Of a stretch of DNA of 64,000 nucleotides, positions 1-12,503 are shown piece after piece. The notes under the pieces were generated by a model. That model was not told where the DNA came from and searched no databases. It was given only the letters and a program-made list of their open reading frames with translations. Positions within the stretch are counted from its first letter, which is position 1, and each line of letters starts with the position of its first letter. The position numbers and the translations under genes are program-made. The DNA is from Liolophura sinensis (lineage: Eukaryota > Mollusca > Polyplacophora > Chitonida > Chitonidae), in assembly GCF_032854445.1 (NCBI RefSeq), contig NC_088295.1, forward strand, positions 41,153,385 through 41,217,384, read 5' to 3'.

Positions 1-359
1 AGTAGATGTAGGCCTACCCTTTTCTGCCACTAAAATCCACTTCTAAAGTTAACTTTTAGAGCAGTTACAATGAGTTAAGTTAGAAGAAATTCAAGCGATC
101 ACCATAAAGTAAAGTGTTACCAAAAACATTTTTTGTCCATCCACTTAACCAATCGTACATTGTAAGAAATGTATTGTTCTTGTGCGCTTGGCTACAAAAA
201 TGTACTCCGGTAGAGATCCAGATAAAGATAAAATAAATAAACTCTGAGGTCAATCGGCCGGTAGGAATAAAGTTCTTTTTTTTTTTTTTGGAAAGATTCA
301 AACTTACATTACACCCAGGCGTAATTGTACTGTATAGCTTGCGAATGGATGTCTAAATG

Positions 360-1100
360 ACGTTTGTGCGTAACGCAGTCTTACTTACCCCAGTGATGGG
401 TCTTTCCCGCGGGTTAGCACATTTTGTCATTTACTTTTTGATTGGTGTTATAGCGCCTTACACATTTACATATACGCGTCAGCAGGAGTCTTACATATGA
501 CATGCCGGCCTGGGATAGCAATCGATGGTAGACAAAGCAAATGTACCTTTAACATGATAATAACGACCAGTGCTAAGATGATTTTTAGATGTATTTGTCG
601 CGTTTTACTGATTCATTTACAGACACAAAAATGGCCGTTTTAACGATTAGCGACATTTCACGGTTGAAGCATGCAGCGCGCAAAATTTCATGATGTCATC
701 AAACTATGCGTCTGAGTGTGATGCTGACCTGCCCGAGGGTATAATTTCTTACGCGGTAATTTGTTCGCGTGTACACATAACATAGCGGGCAAAACATGAA
801 TCCTGCTGACTTGCTGTCGAGGGATTGACAGAACTGGGTCACCTGCTCTAAATTCAGGTACAACACATATCAGGGAATCAGAGGTTAAACTTCCTTCTTT
901 AATTGTATATCAGTGCTTTCTCCTGGTGTTAAAAAGGCGAACATGTCTTTAGAGTTATCTACCCTGTGTTGTTGCTCAAATCACGACGTCAGTCCAGACT
1001 TCCCACAAGCACTATACACACGTGCAAGCAACAACTCTCAAAATAAGCAACACTGACAGATATTTTCATATTTAACGCGTCCACGTGTTAAAGTTGCATG
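360..1100. promoter_or_regulatory. CpG-richer block, possible promoter
   Basis: By eye this stretch has many more CG dinucleotides (TACGCGTC, CCCGCGGG, TTCGCGTG, GCAGCGCGC) than the next 30 kb, where CG is scarce. In CpG-depleted invertebrate genomes such blocks often mark unmethylated promoters. It could serve the transporter on the plus strand or a gene to the left on the minus strand. No TATA box or start site can be fixed. Confidence 0.3.
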
Positions 1101-1574
1101 AGGAAAGCAGTAATTGAAATTTGTGTTTGTAATTGACATTTTGTTTCCCCATGTCAGATAGGCTCTCTACAAATTTGTTTTCGACCGTATTTTGTTGTAT
1201 ATCATAGCACAACAATAAAACGGCTCAAAATAATCTTTACATGTATAAAACCATCAGTAATTAAGATTAATCAAACTATATCCTAAGACAGTGTCGTGAA
1301 CTAAAACATGCTTATCTCTTTATATTTTTCTTACGTGTGAATACATTACCATGTATGGTTCATTCAGTCCTCGTGTCCATATATGGCACCCAGGCAACGT
1401 CGGGTGCCTTTTGAAAATATCCTCTTTATACCATTAAATAGCTAAACACATGAAAATAAATGTAAACAGTATACCATGAATGATGACTTTGACACAAGTA
1501 TTGTCAGGAAGTTTTAAATATGTAGGTGGGGATGCCACCTATAAAGGCTTATAAATACACAAGGCTTGACTTGT

Positions 1575-1750
1575 TTTGTGGCTTATTTATTTATTTTATT
1601 TTATTTTATTTTGTTGGTGTTTTACGCGGTATTCAAGAATATTTCACTTATATGACGACAGCCAACATTATGGTGGGAGGAAACCGAGCAAAGCCCGGGG
1701 GAAACCCACGACCTTCTGCAGGTTGCTGGCAGACCTTCCCATGTATGGTT
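1575..1750 (-). mobile_element. SINE-A, 5'-truncated copy
   Basis: Read on the minus strand this is the 3' half of the SINE-A family: a CCTTCC.. GCAGGTTGC body, then TAAGTGAAATATTCTTGAAT and a tail of TAAAA/TAAAT units. The tRNA-like head is absent. Confidence 0.85.
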
Positions 1751-1996
1751 ATGTGGCATAGTCTGGGTCATTAGGTCAAAAATTATAAAAGACTTGCATG
1801 TTCTAGTCCATGTCATTGTCTTACAATATAATACCACATAGTTACAAAGGGATTACTTTGACTGTATAGCTAGTCTGGGTGTGGTCTGTGAATGCCATCT
1901 GTACTGAGGACTACTTTGATGCAGACATTAGTGCCATTTGACAAAGTAATGCTTCTGTGCACCTCTCCTTTCCTTTTTGTGTTGTCAAATTGTCAT

Positions 1997-2264
1997 GGGG
2001 GCCTCCGTGGCTCAGTCGGTTAGCGCGCTAGCGCAGCGTAATGACCCAGGAGCCTCTCACCAATGCGGTCGCTGTGAGTTCAAGTCCAGCTCATGATGGC
2101 TTCCTCTCCAGCCGTAAGTGCGAAGGTCTTTTAGCAACCTGCGGATGGTCGTGGGTTTCCCCTGGGCTCTGCCCGGTTTCCACCCACCATAATGCTGGCT
2201 GCCGCCGTATAAGTGAAATATTCTTGAGTACGGCGTAAAACACCAATCATAAAAAAAAAAAAAA
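1997..2264 (+). mobile_element. SINE-A, full length
   Basis: Full copy of the main SINE family. It has a tRNA-related head with an A-box-like TGGCTCAGTCGGTTAGCGC and a B-box-like GTGAGTTCAAGTCC, then a body with GGAAGG/CCAGCAACCTGC, a TAAGTGAAATATTCTTGAGT motif and an A-rich tail. It is flanked by a 12-base target duplication with one mismatch (1985-1996 and 2265-2276, TCAAAYTGTCAT). Confidence 0.92.
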
Positions 2265-4627
2265 TCAAACTGTCATGTAACCTGTAATGGTAAAGCAGAA
2301 GTCAGTTAGCTCAAAGTAAAAACTATATCCTATAATCTCGTCTTCTGTACTTGGCATGTAAAAAAAGGGTATTAGATACTTCAGCGATGTGAGCTATGTT
2401 ATGTGTTTGAAATTATACATGGTGTTGAAGAAATATTATAATCTTGGTTCAAACATTTAAATTATACAAATTAAAACTATGAGTTGAGTGCTAATAGTGT
2501 AAGATTATTAAATGATGCAATTCCTCAAGTAGAAACCTGACGAAAACATCTCGATTTAGGGCTGTAGCCAAACCAGCGAACATGTGGACAATTTGATCAC
2601 TGGGTCAAACAGGGCAGTTTTGAGTTTTATAATCAAAGGTGAAAAACAACCCTATATTATCATGTGACTTAAGGAAAATGTTAGGCAACCTCTGTTGACT
2701 TTAAATACCCATCACCTCACCTCTCTCATCCTGTTTCAGAGTTATAAATGGCACTTATTTCCTTTAGGAACTTCCAAAGTTCACAAACGTTCAGCTTCTC
2801 CATTTCCTCCATCATTCGTCTGCTCTTAAGTTACTTTTTATGAAACTTTTGTCAGATGCCCATGTTAGAGTAAATATGATTTAAAATACTTGCCTTACAT
2901 TTTGACAGGTCACGTGGTCTTTTTCTACCTTTTTAGATAAAAGAGTTTGTACTAGAAACTCCACTCTTGGGTGTAGCAACCATAACGCTTAATACATTAA
3001 GACAGTGTAGGAACTATATTTCCTCAAGTCAGTCCCAAACCTTAGAAAAGATGTAATTGTTTAAATGCAAATGTAAAGGCATTTGTAAACAGACAAGTTA
3101 GAATAACATGCAAATGGGACAAATAGGCTAGAAATTTGGGAAACAAATTCTATTCAGTTTTATCCATAGCCAGTATCTGCGTGATTAAATGCGTCTGTAA
3201 TGCTTACTATTTACATCCCACTTTATGATATTATAGTTCACACAGCAAGAATAGGTTCTTAACTGGATGGGTATGCTTGGCATGGGAAAAAAGTATGTCA
3301 AATTGGAACATCTGTTCTTTCTTTCATGGAGGAGATATGGCCTCTACACACAGATGACAATGATCAAGGGGCAAAATGAAGGACGTGATGCCACATAGAG
3401 GACAGAATATTGTTGCATATACACGGTAAGCTATGTAGACTGTGTTTGTTTGCTTGTACTTATATTCTGAGATTTTTAGCAATTAAATTGATAAGGTAGA
3501 TATGCCATTTGTGCTGTATCATGTGTGCCTGTGCTTACGTTCCAAGGGTTTTAGTACATAAATTGTTTTCCTAGAAAATCGCATATTTCCACCATCGTGT
3601 GTGTGCGTATACTTACGCTCTGTGGTGTTTAGTGCCTAAATGGCTTATATAGGTAAGCCACTTAAATTGCTGTGGGTCACGTGGGTGCTTATACTTATAC
3701 ATGTATATAGAAGTGCATCACACTTTAAATTGCCATGTAATATTGTAGGCACTACTTGGCAATTTCTAGCGTGGGAAAATGTGTTTATGAGAAAATGTGT
3801 ATTTGCATGATACAGCTGAATTCATTGCCACAACATATTACCATGATAATTAATCTGCCATATTCCAAACTAAATACAATATCTTGCTTCAGAGTTTTCA
3901 AGCTATATGACTGGATAACTTTCAAGTCTGTTTTAACAGGGACAAGTGGGAAAAATAATTTGGATTAAAGCGTTCTGTAAAATAATATGACTGTAAATTT
4001 ATTCACCTGCTAGCTGGTGTGCCCTGATACAGGTTTATATGTTAAAGACTTATGAAGGATGGAAGTCTGTTCAGCATTTTTCTGTGAAATCATATGTATT
4101 GTGACCAATGTGAAATTCCCTTTCATACAGTGATAAAAGTGCAGACTACAGTCCCAATGATTGTAGCTCAAACTCGGTCAACCGGTCAAATTGGGATCTG
4201 TATGCTTGATTGTTTGTTTAGGGTTTATCACTGGATTCAGCTCTGTTTTGGTCTTACCATTTTAACATCTTCTTGTAGCAGCTGGACCCAGTGTGGAAAG
4301 ATTTTGTAGTGCTGCCTCACTGGAACGCCATGCCGAAGACACCAGACATGATGCTTTACTCAGTCACATTATACTGATAACTGGGCCGACCAGTATGAGA
4401 TCTGTTTGTCTCGTGCCGGAAACACAGGGATTTAGTGCCAAGATTATAGATGTTAATATGTTGAGTATAACCTTACGCGGGATTAAACTCGGGGCCTATC
4501 CATCGGAAGGGCAGACACTCTTTCCACTATGTACATCCTTTCATGTTTTGGAGGTTCCCACTGGTTGGTTCACTGTCATGATAGGTTTAAAGAGGGAGTC
4601 ACTATAACAGGGCAGAATGAACTGATG

Positions 4628-4760
4628 ATCTACAAACAGACCTAGTCTACTCCACTGGTAGACATAACACAGGCTGCCTTCCCAAAGGTTGCTGGTTCAA
4701 ACCTCAACAGGGTCATCCCGCCTCAACTCGCAAGTTCTGTAGGTGACACTTCCAGTACGT
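4628..4760 (+). repeat. Degenerate tRNA-like repeat
   Basis: Contains CACTGGTAGACATAACACAG and a B-box-like GCTGGTTCAAACC about 40 bases later. It resembles the head of SINE-B but is too decayed for firm assignment. Confidence 0.35.
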
Positions 4761-5199
4761 GTGCAGCACTGTCAATTTGCTTAATAGTTACTAAGGTATT
4801 TCTCTGTGCAATTTTCAATTTATTTGCATGTTACCTTCACATTGGGGCTATTTGCTGTGTAAAGTAATCATCTGGTACCTATGGCATATAATCACCGACT
4901 CTTTCATTTGATCTACCCCTCTCCCTCTGAATCCCCCAGCCATCCTTGCAGCAAAGTACTAGAAATCATGACCAGGATTCTGTTTGTGTCTTTGCACTGG
5001 CCCAGCCCCATTGTCAGAAAACCTGTTAGATTTGAGACAGGAATAAATTTGTAAGGCCAGAGACATTAGATGTCTTGTTTCTCGTCAGAATATTTGAACA
5101 AAATTGGCGCTGGAAGTGGAATAATTTTAATGTTTTATTATCATTATTTCAGCTATATTTTATGATAATTCCACCTTTTGTGACAAAAAAAATTCCTGG

Positions 5200-5224
5200 C
5201 AAAAAAAAAAAAAAAAAAAAAAAG
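5200..5224 (+). repeat. Poly-A tract
   Basis: Uninterrupted run of about 23 A. It may be the tail of a decayed retroelement, but no body is recognisable upstream. Confidence 0.7.
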
Positions 5225-7514
5225 AAGTAATGAATTTCAGTGTTGGGGGTAAAATGGCATGTGGGCAGTGGCCTGAAATTACAGAAATCTGGTGTGATTG
5301 GCCTAATCTAAATAATGCATTACATTGCATTTTTTTTTTATAAAGTACATTTATACCAGGTGAATAATTGTTGCTTAAATAATAGATAAACTTTGTACTT
5401 TGTTCATGATGTTGTAAGCTTCTGATTTTATGTGGATGTATTGAATTGAAATCAGTACATGTATGAACAGGATATCTACCAAAGTCTCATTGGCCTTAAT
5501 CCTCTACCCCCTACCTTATCATCAAAATATGCCTAGCCTTGTTTTAAGCTGTCCTTTCTCCCCCTCCCCTCACCCACACCCTCACTCAACCCTTCTCCGC
5601 ACACTCATTTTGATAGACAGCTTGTTCCAGCTCTGTAAGATTGTATGGTCAGATTTAACGCACATTGAAACACAGCACAGCTAGGTAAGCAAATGTATTC
5701 TCTGTCATGAATTTCAGAATTTGATTGTTGGTACATATAAATTTTCATACCTGGCCATTTTCACATATCTGTTGTCTGGCTTTAAGAAACTAGACAGCCT
5801 GATCATACAGTATAAACTAGAATTGACTACACTTGCTTGCAATGCGCCTTCATGTAGTTGTGTATCTGCTGTTTGCATGCATTTATTCAGCTATGGATGT
5901 TTTGTGATTTTAAAGTGATTTATCCAGTTACACCATTCAGCATTCAGAGGGCGTAATTCCCACAATAATGCCATGCCCTGATACCCCTCCATTGTTTTAC
6001 TATCATTTTACCACAGAAAGTGTGCTTTCTGACACAGAAAAGTTAACAAAAAAGCGAAAAACCTTGGAACCTTGTCAAATTTTGGCTCAGAACTCAATTC
6101 TCTGCTGCCTGCCAATGACTCGTATTGGATTGGCCAACAGAACTGTACAATTAATCATTCAGGTTTTTGGGCCTGGAACAAATCTCTCTTCAGGCAAACT
6201 GTCATCCAGACATCCTCCTGAACCCATTAGCATTGAACCAACGGTGACAAGGAGGATAATTGCTGTAGGGATTTTCCAAGACTTTTCGTTAAAAATTACG
6301 ACACTAATACTCCATGTTAAAACAGCCAATTATCAGGATTATGCAAGGATGGACGATATTCGCAGGAGTGGTAGCTTTATATTAAAATGGAGCAATAGAT
6401 TAAAGTCAAAGCTACCTACCAATTGATCGGCTCCAGAGAGAAAGAGAGATATTGCCTCTTCAACCAATCAATATCCACGGTGTCCTCTGGATCTGTGATA
6501 ACGCAGTCTGATATATGTCGGGTCAGCTGATAGCTCTAACCATCTGTGGACTGGGTGGAACAGGCTGTAGTATATACACGTATGTCACATGGAGAAAATG
6601 ATGACCTGATACCAGGCTTAACTTGTATTGTACCTGTTGCTTCCGTTAAGCACCTCCTGTACAAGGTGTGTACTCGTAATGTACAAGTTATGCTCCTTTT
6701 TTTTTTCTCCAGTATTAATGCAGGTTTTCAATCAGTAAAAGACCATTTCTGTGTGTCTCTATACTTGATGTGCCTGATATAAAAATGCACTCTTATGTGT
6801 AAATGTTTTGTATTACTGTGTTTTTACGTGCAGACCTTCTAGTTCATAGTGTCATAAGTTTGTATCATTTTACTTCAAGATGTTGATTTAGTCTTTATTT
6901 ACACTGATCTATTTGCAGTTTTTGAAATTAGATCCCTGAGGGGTTGGAATGAAGCCATGCGTTTGAATTTGCCGTAAATTAAGATATCGAAAATTTTTGA
7001 AAGGAAGTAAATATTGTTCAATGTCAATCAAAATTTAATTAGCATTACTGGGTAGTATATTATGCGCTGTCATAAAACTGGATTAAGCCAGCTGTAGCAT
7101 GTACATGTATATTTCCTTTGTAATTTAATATTAGACATTGTAACTGATGTAAGATTTAAAAACTTTTGACTTATGTTTGATATTTGCACATGACTATCCC
7201 TATAAATAAGTTGCTGATATCCATATGAAATAAATCACTGAACATCAATAGCATTCAAAGAAATTCATGGCTGGCATGTGGCCATTGTGATCAATGTGTA
7301 TTATGGTGACAGATTGGGTAAATACAAGGTATAGCCAATGTATATACGTGTATGCATGAACAACACCTGTCTGTGGTAGAAAAAAACTTGGAAATTCTGC
7401 CATTGTTTCTGGTTGCTCTGTATATGCATACATGTACAAACTAGGGACTTGGGAAGAGGGAATTCAGTGTACAAGTCTAGAACATTAAAGGCTTACAAGA
7501 ATTTTTTTCTCAAT

Positions 7515-7690
7515 GTGAAACTCTGGGAGAGCTAGAGAGGTTAAGCCCATGGGTGTAGAAAAACATTGTTCATTCATAAAATGTATTTTTTTAAAAAAAA
7601 AATAGAATGAAATACTTTTCTTCAAACCAGGTAGAGTAGAAGATGTCGAGCTTATGGGTGTAGAAAAACAATGTCCATTCATAAAATGTA
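7515..7690 (+). repeat. Two diverged direct repeats, spacing 105 bp
   Basis: ATGGGTGTAGAAAAACA(T/A)TG and TTCATTCATAAAATGTA occur at about 7544-7585 and again at 7649-7690, with weaker similarity in the preceding 30 bases. Confidence 0.7.
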
Positions 7691-8010
7691 TAATTTGTTT
7701 GAAAACAAACATTTTTAAGGAAAAACAGTTATGTGGTAATGGAAGGCAATATAGTGTGACCTACTTCAAAGAGAATCTCAGGTACATGGTGTTTAATCAT
7801 ACACACATCTTCATCAATACATATTTATGAGAATTTCTTTCATTTATGTATGAATTGACATAAATACATGTGCAGGTGAATTTGTTTAAGATTGATTGAG
7901 TAAATATGCTGGAGAATCACAGTGCAATTCTGTCTGCTTCATCATGATTTGGTGGTATATTCTCTTAACAAGATTTATTAATTACATAGGTCATGCTAGC
8001 TTCATCTCCA

Positions 8011-8172
8011 TCTGTACATGGGAAGGTTTTCCAGCAACCTGCGGATGGTCATTGGTTTCCCCCGGTCTCTATGCAGTTTCCTTCTACCATAAGGCTGGCC
8101 ACTGTGATATAAGTGAAACATTCTTGAGTACTGGTGTAAAACATCAGTGGAATAATTAAATAAATAATTACA
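8011..8172 (+). mobile_element. SINE-A, 5'-truncated copy
   Basis: Begins at the GTACATGGGAAGG body, carries AGCAACCTGCGGATGGTC and ATAAGTGAAACATTCTTGAG, and ends in AAATAAAT units. The head is missing. Confidence 0.85.
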
Positions 8173-8526
8173 TAGGTTATTTTACTTTTTTTTTTTTAGG
8201 GTGTGAAAACTTGTGTACAAACAGTATTAAACTATACCTAAGGGATAGTTTAGCTCAAAGAGAACTATTAGAGCATTAAACATGAGTGAATTGGGAGAGA
8301 GTGTGGAGCAGCTGTTGTTACATTGTAATTGAATGTTTTACTTATACAGCGGTAGTCAGGGCCTTTGTGTACATAGAGGAAACTACTCCAGACAGGAGGA
8401 AACCAGTGTTATAAAATTAACCATTTACAAAATTATTACATCCATGCAGCAGTGTATATTTTAAGTTATGATACTCTTGTCGACATCTTTATTTTTTTCT
8501 CCAATTCCTTTGTTTTCTTTTCATTC

Positions 8527-8697
8527 AAGGGATACAGAATCAATTCTAATTGGCTGGTGTGAGAAATAGGCAAGTCTAGGCTATGCCTTTCCTAAGCTGA
8601 ATTTTAGGCACATTTATTCAAGTGTGACCATGGCTACAAGCTTTAACCCAGGACTGGCTCCACATTCAGCCAATCAGCGTGGATTCTGTATCCCTTT
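8527..8697. mobile_element. Short inverted-repeat element (MITE), about 170 bp
   Basis: Perfect 15-base terminal inverted repeat AAGGGATACAGAATC (8527-8541 and 8682-8696), extending imperfectly through AATTGGCTG/CAGCCAAT. Flanks are TTCA on the left and TTAA on the right, compatible with a TTAA-type target. No coding capacity. Confidence 0.8.
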
Positions 8698-9930
8698 AAA
8701 CAGTTGACTGGAAACATATTATTCCATTGGTTTGGCAGTAGATATATGTACATGTATAAACAGTACTGTAAACGACCCTGCTATTAGAGACCCATTGAGA
8801 GAGACCATTTCAGCTTTGCAAATTGAGCTTTTGGCGTTGAATTTTGAATTTGACCTAATATTTAGATGACATTGTACATTTATATATAAGACAAATGAAG
8901 GAAATATTCTTCTTTTTAGGATTAAGCACTTTCCTTGAGTTCTTGGTTAGGTAGAACAAGATGTTTATTTTGAACTTTCCAGAGTATTAATTATTAAACA
9001 CATCTAAAAGGTGTTTATTTTGGACCAAGAAAATTGAGAACACAGGATTCAAAAATTGTGGTAATAAATTTAAGAGATTTAACAGCATTTATTATAAACA
9101 GTATTTATGGGTAGTTTCGTCATGAATGCTGTTAATCGTAGTTTGCTCTTTGTTTCATGAAAATTATAAAATTAGTTGCTATCTTAATATGAATTAATTT
9201 AGATGTGGCATTTTTATGTGGAATATCTTTTCTGGAATATAGCAATGCAGTTAATTTTGTAAAAATTAAGAACAAGAATGGAAGTGGTTTGAATATGGCT
9301 TTTTAGTGTTAAGTATGCCTTTTAATTTTTCATTATCTGTGAATAACTTCAAGACATTACCCTTTGCCAAAGGAACACTCTTTCCTTCACAAATACTTCT
9401 AAGAGAAGTGTTAATTAATACATGTCACATTCTGCTTTAAACAGTAAGATTTGATGATTCTGAGCTCAAATTATTAACGTAATGTGGTAATCAAGAATAA
9501 AAGTTGAACCCTTGCATAAGTGACTTTTTTTTATGGAAAAGATTAGCTACCATATAGATTTTTCCAAATTCAGTTCTATTGTGTAACCAAAACTTAACAC
9601 GCAGTCACAGAGTTCCAGTTAAACTCCACTCAAAAAGACAAAAGAAAGGTGTATAGGTTATTTGTTACCATTATAATATCTATATGTAATTTTATACAGA
9701 GGTACTACTCCTAAGTGATAATCTATTAATCCTTATACTGATATTGGGAGACATGGGACAAAAGCTGGGTCGGTTCATGTCAAAGACTAAAAAGGGTATT
9801 TGTTTCTGCTTCCCTGAGCACTGAGAGTTTAGAGGAAGGAAACAGGACTGGTTGGTCTGGTGTTATGTAACTTGGTGGGTGTCATGTCTGGTGTCTTATG
9901 CATATTAAGACTGCTTCAGGAAGACACAGC

Positions 9931-10005
9931 ATATGGTACCACACATGGCTGTAATGACTTTCCTTTGTCATATGACTGAATAATTGTTAATTAGGATGTA
10001 AACCC
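9931..10005 (+). repeat. SINE-B tail fragment
   Basis: CTTTGTCATATGACTGAATAATTGTT... GATGTAAACCC matches the 3' end of the SINE-B copy at 23036-23401. Confidence 0.5.
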
Positions 10006-10010
10006 ATGCA

Positions 10011-10216
10011 TACCTACCCTAATTATTCTAATTTTTGGGACAGATATGGGACAGGTGTTGAAAGGAGAATTTTACATTTCTTTACCAGCCTTTTGGAAAA
10101 GTAAAGATATGTGTATGTTGTTCTTTAGATGGTCTAACCATATGAGAAAATGGCAAACTGGCTAGAATTACATATACATTGGCTAAAATGAGCAGACCAG
10201 GTGTCCAAAAAATGGG
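10011..10216 (+). repeat. Dispersed repeat R1, copy 1
   Basis: About 205 bases resembling 10672-10883. Shared blocks are TTTGGAAAAGT(A/T)AAGATAT, TAGATGGTCTAACCAT and GGCTAAAATGAGCAGA. No frame is open through both copies, so this is a non-coding repeat. Confidence 0.8.
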
Positions 10217-10671
10217 GCACATGTAGGCCTACATACTTATACATACTTTAGTTTCTAATAAATACACAGGGCATTGTGTTCAAATCTATGAACTCACTAG
10301 TTCTAGTAGTTACATTTCCCACAAATTAGATAATTTACAAGTTTTATTGTTAACCCCAGTAGTCCCTTTTGTTATGTTACTGTATATGGTACGTTTAGGT
10401 GGATCGATCGATACATGACGTTTGGCAGTTTTGTGCATGTGTTAGTAATTTGACAAAAGAAAACATTCTGTATGGTATTATACTTAACATGTAGCTTTTA
10501 CTGTGCCAGTTCTCTAAGAAACTTTTTTTTTTTTTGATGGCTTCTTTGATGAAATGAGGGTGTTCATTATGTAAGTATCACATAGACAGATTCACATTTG
10601 GGAAGAACTTCATTTCTAAGTGTCCTTTAGCTATAGCCTTTTGTGTTGTACTGAATTTCTGGACTTTTGTA

Positions 10672-10883
10672 TGGCTACCCTAATCCTTCTAAACTTTGGG
10701 ATAGATATTAGAAGTGTTGAAAGTGGAATATTACATTTCCTTATCAATTTTTTGGAAAAGTTAAGATATGAGTATGTTGTTCATTAGATGGTCTAACCAT
10801 GTGAGAAAAAGGAAACTTAATATTCCTGCTGGAATTACATATATACTGGCTAAAATGAGCAGATAAGGTGTCCTAAAATTTAG
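10672..10883 (+). repeat. Dispersed repeat R1, copy 2
   Basis: Same orientation as copy 1, some 660 bases downstream, with scattered substitutions and small indels. A weaker third relative lies near 20886-20950. Confidence 0.8.
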
Positions 10884-11474
10884 AAGAAATAGGGTATATT
10901 TTGTAAATACAGTGAAAATGTAGTTTTCTTGCATATTTATAAAGTAAACATTAAGAAAAAATAACATGGGAGAGGCGTGAATATTGCCTCTGTATGTAAC
11001 GTAAGTATTTTCATTTTTGCGTTCATGTGAATAGCTTTAAGACATCAGTGAAGAATCTGTTTTCAGGAAATCCTGACATTTTAATGAGTAGTGTAGATAT
11101 CACACTGCATTAAACATCTTGATTTTGAAATCCACATGCTCAAATTGTGATAGGATGTATAGGATGATTTCTCCACGTAACACATACTGTATTGTGTTAC
11201 CCACAGGCACTGTGAATTTTGCTAAACTCTTCACACCGCCCTCCCTCCCCCCCCCCTTCAAAAAAAAAAAAAAAAACATGAAAATCTGTGTACATGTATG
11301 ATAGATTATTTTGTAATTTTATATAGAGGTTGTCCTGTACAGTTCCTTTCACTAATGAATATTCATCAGTAGTTCTTCAGCACTACGTCTGTACTTGACA
11401 TGCTGTGCTAGATGAGGTAGTCTACTTGTCATCCAATGGGGTTTCAAGTCCAGGTGTTTTATTTATGATTCCAG

Positions 11475-11595
11475 CCACCTGGCAAGACTGAAGTTGTTTT
11501 GCATCACTGATCTGCGTCAGAATGGCACACTCAAGCACCCTAGACAGAGAGACGAGCTCACATACTGTCCCAGAAGCCAACATTGGTCTTCTCAC
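11475..11595 (+). CDS. Candidate upstream exon with start codon (possible true 5' coding exon of the transporter)
   Basis: Acceptor TTATTTATGATTCCAG precedes it and donor GTAAGT follows at 11596. ATG at 11522 has A at -3 and G at +4, and an in-frame TGA lies 33 bases upstream inside the exon, so this would be a true start. The frame reads MAHSSTLDRETSSHTVPEAN then IGLL and ends with AC. Joined to the C at 35727 this makes a Thr codon directly in frame with MSKKNGK, adding 25 residues and giving a 650-residue protein. The intron would be 24 kb, far longer than the others in this gene. Chance phase agreement is one in three. It could also be a 5' UTR exon or a false exon. Confidence 0.35.
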
Positions 11596-12219
11596 GTAAG
11601 TTTTTGTATTCTGTGTCAAATTTAAATGCATATTTTGAAAGAATTTCTTTGAAGTGGCTCAGTAGTGGCTCTGTCATTTATAATGATTACTAGAGCAGGA
11701 TCTAATCAAAGCAGTTCCATAACAAGACTTGACTGCGTTTTCAGAAATATGAACACAAAATTACCTGCGTATGTTTTTAATGTGGTGAATGTTAGTACAT
11801 GTATTTTAGTAGCATTTCATTTTCATTATGTTGCAATTATGTTTTCAGTTAATAGGAAAACAGTGTTAAATTCAAATAGATTGGACTAAATATCAGAAAA
11901 GTTTACATGCATTCTTGACCATGTATCCTTAAGCTTGATGCAAATTCAGTAATTTTGACCTTACTCTTGATGTTAGATTGGACCATAAGTAATAAAAGGT
12001 CCCTCTTTCATGACAGCTTACATCTAGTTTCTATGTTAAGATAGCCAACAGTTCTTTAAAATTACATAGAAGACATTCAATGTACATATTATGGAAATAC
12101 CTTGGAAAACTATTTGTGTATACTACTGAATCATTATCATGCTCTGAATATAAACTTGTGTTAAGAACTTATAAAAGAGCAACCACAAAAGTCTAGTTGC
12201 TTTTTGGTGATTTTGTTTT

Positions 12220-12335
12220 TAAATCCTGGCTGCTGCTTAACACATCTGCATGTGAATCCATATGTCAAAATGTCGTATAAGTGAAATTTTCTTGAGCACT
12301 TTGTAAAACATGAGTCAATAAATAGATAAATAAAT
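12220..12335 (+). mobile_element. SINE-A, decayed 3' fragment
   Basis: TCGTATAAGTGAAATTTTCTTGAG followed by TGTAAAACAT and AAATAAAT units. Upstream sequence is only weakly related to the family. Confidence 0.7.
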
Positions 12336-12420
12336 CGAAGCAGATTGCCCTTGGACTGGTTGTCTTGAACATTCAGAACAGTAGGGTAGTGGGCTGTTGC
12401 CCAGTGGTGGATTTGTAACT

Positions 12421-12503
12421 CCCAATCGCTAGCATACAAGTTGTATGCTGTGTTGTATGCTGTGCATACAAGTTGTATGCTAGTGATACATAATTTGATT
12501 GGG
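12421..12503. repeat. Imperfect palindrome
   Basis: Arms 12429-12448 and 12464-12483 (CTAGCATACAAGTTGTATGC against its complement, one mismatch) enclose a 15-base loop. A second outer pair, CCCAATC at 12421 and GATTGGG at 12497, suggests the ends of a small foldback element. Confidence 0.8.

Larger units (their letters stand above)
2277..7514. other. Non-coding stretch, nothing firm
   Basis: AT-rich sequence without recognised exons. The longest open frame is 5968-6426 (plus, 152 residues). It resembles no family known to me and lacks splice signals that would make it convincing. Confidence 0.5.
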
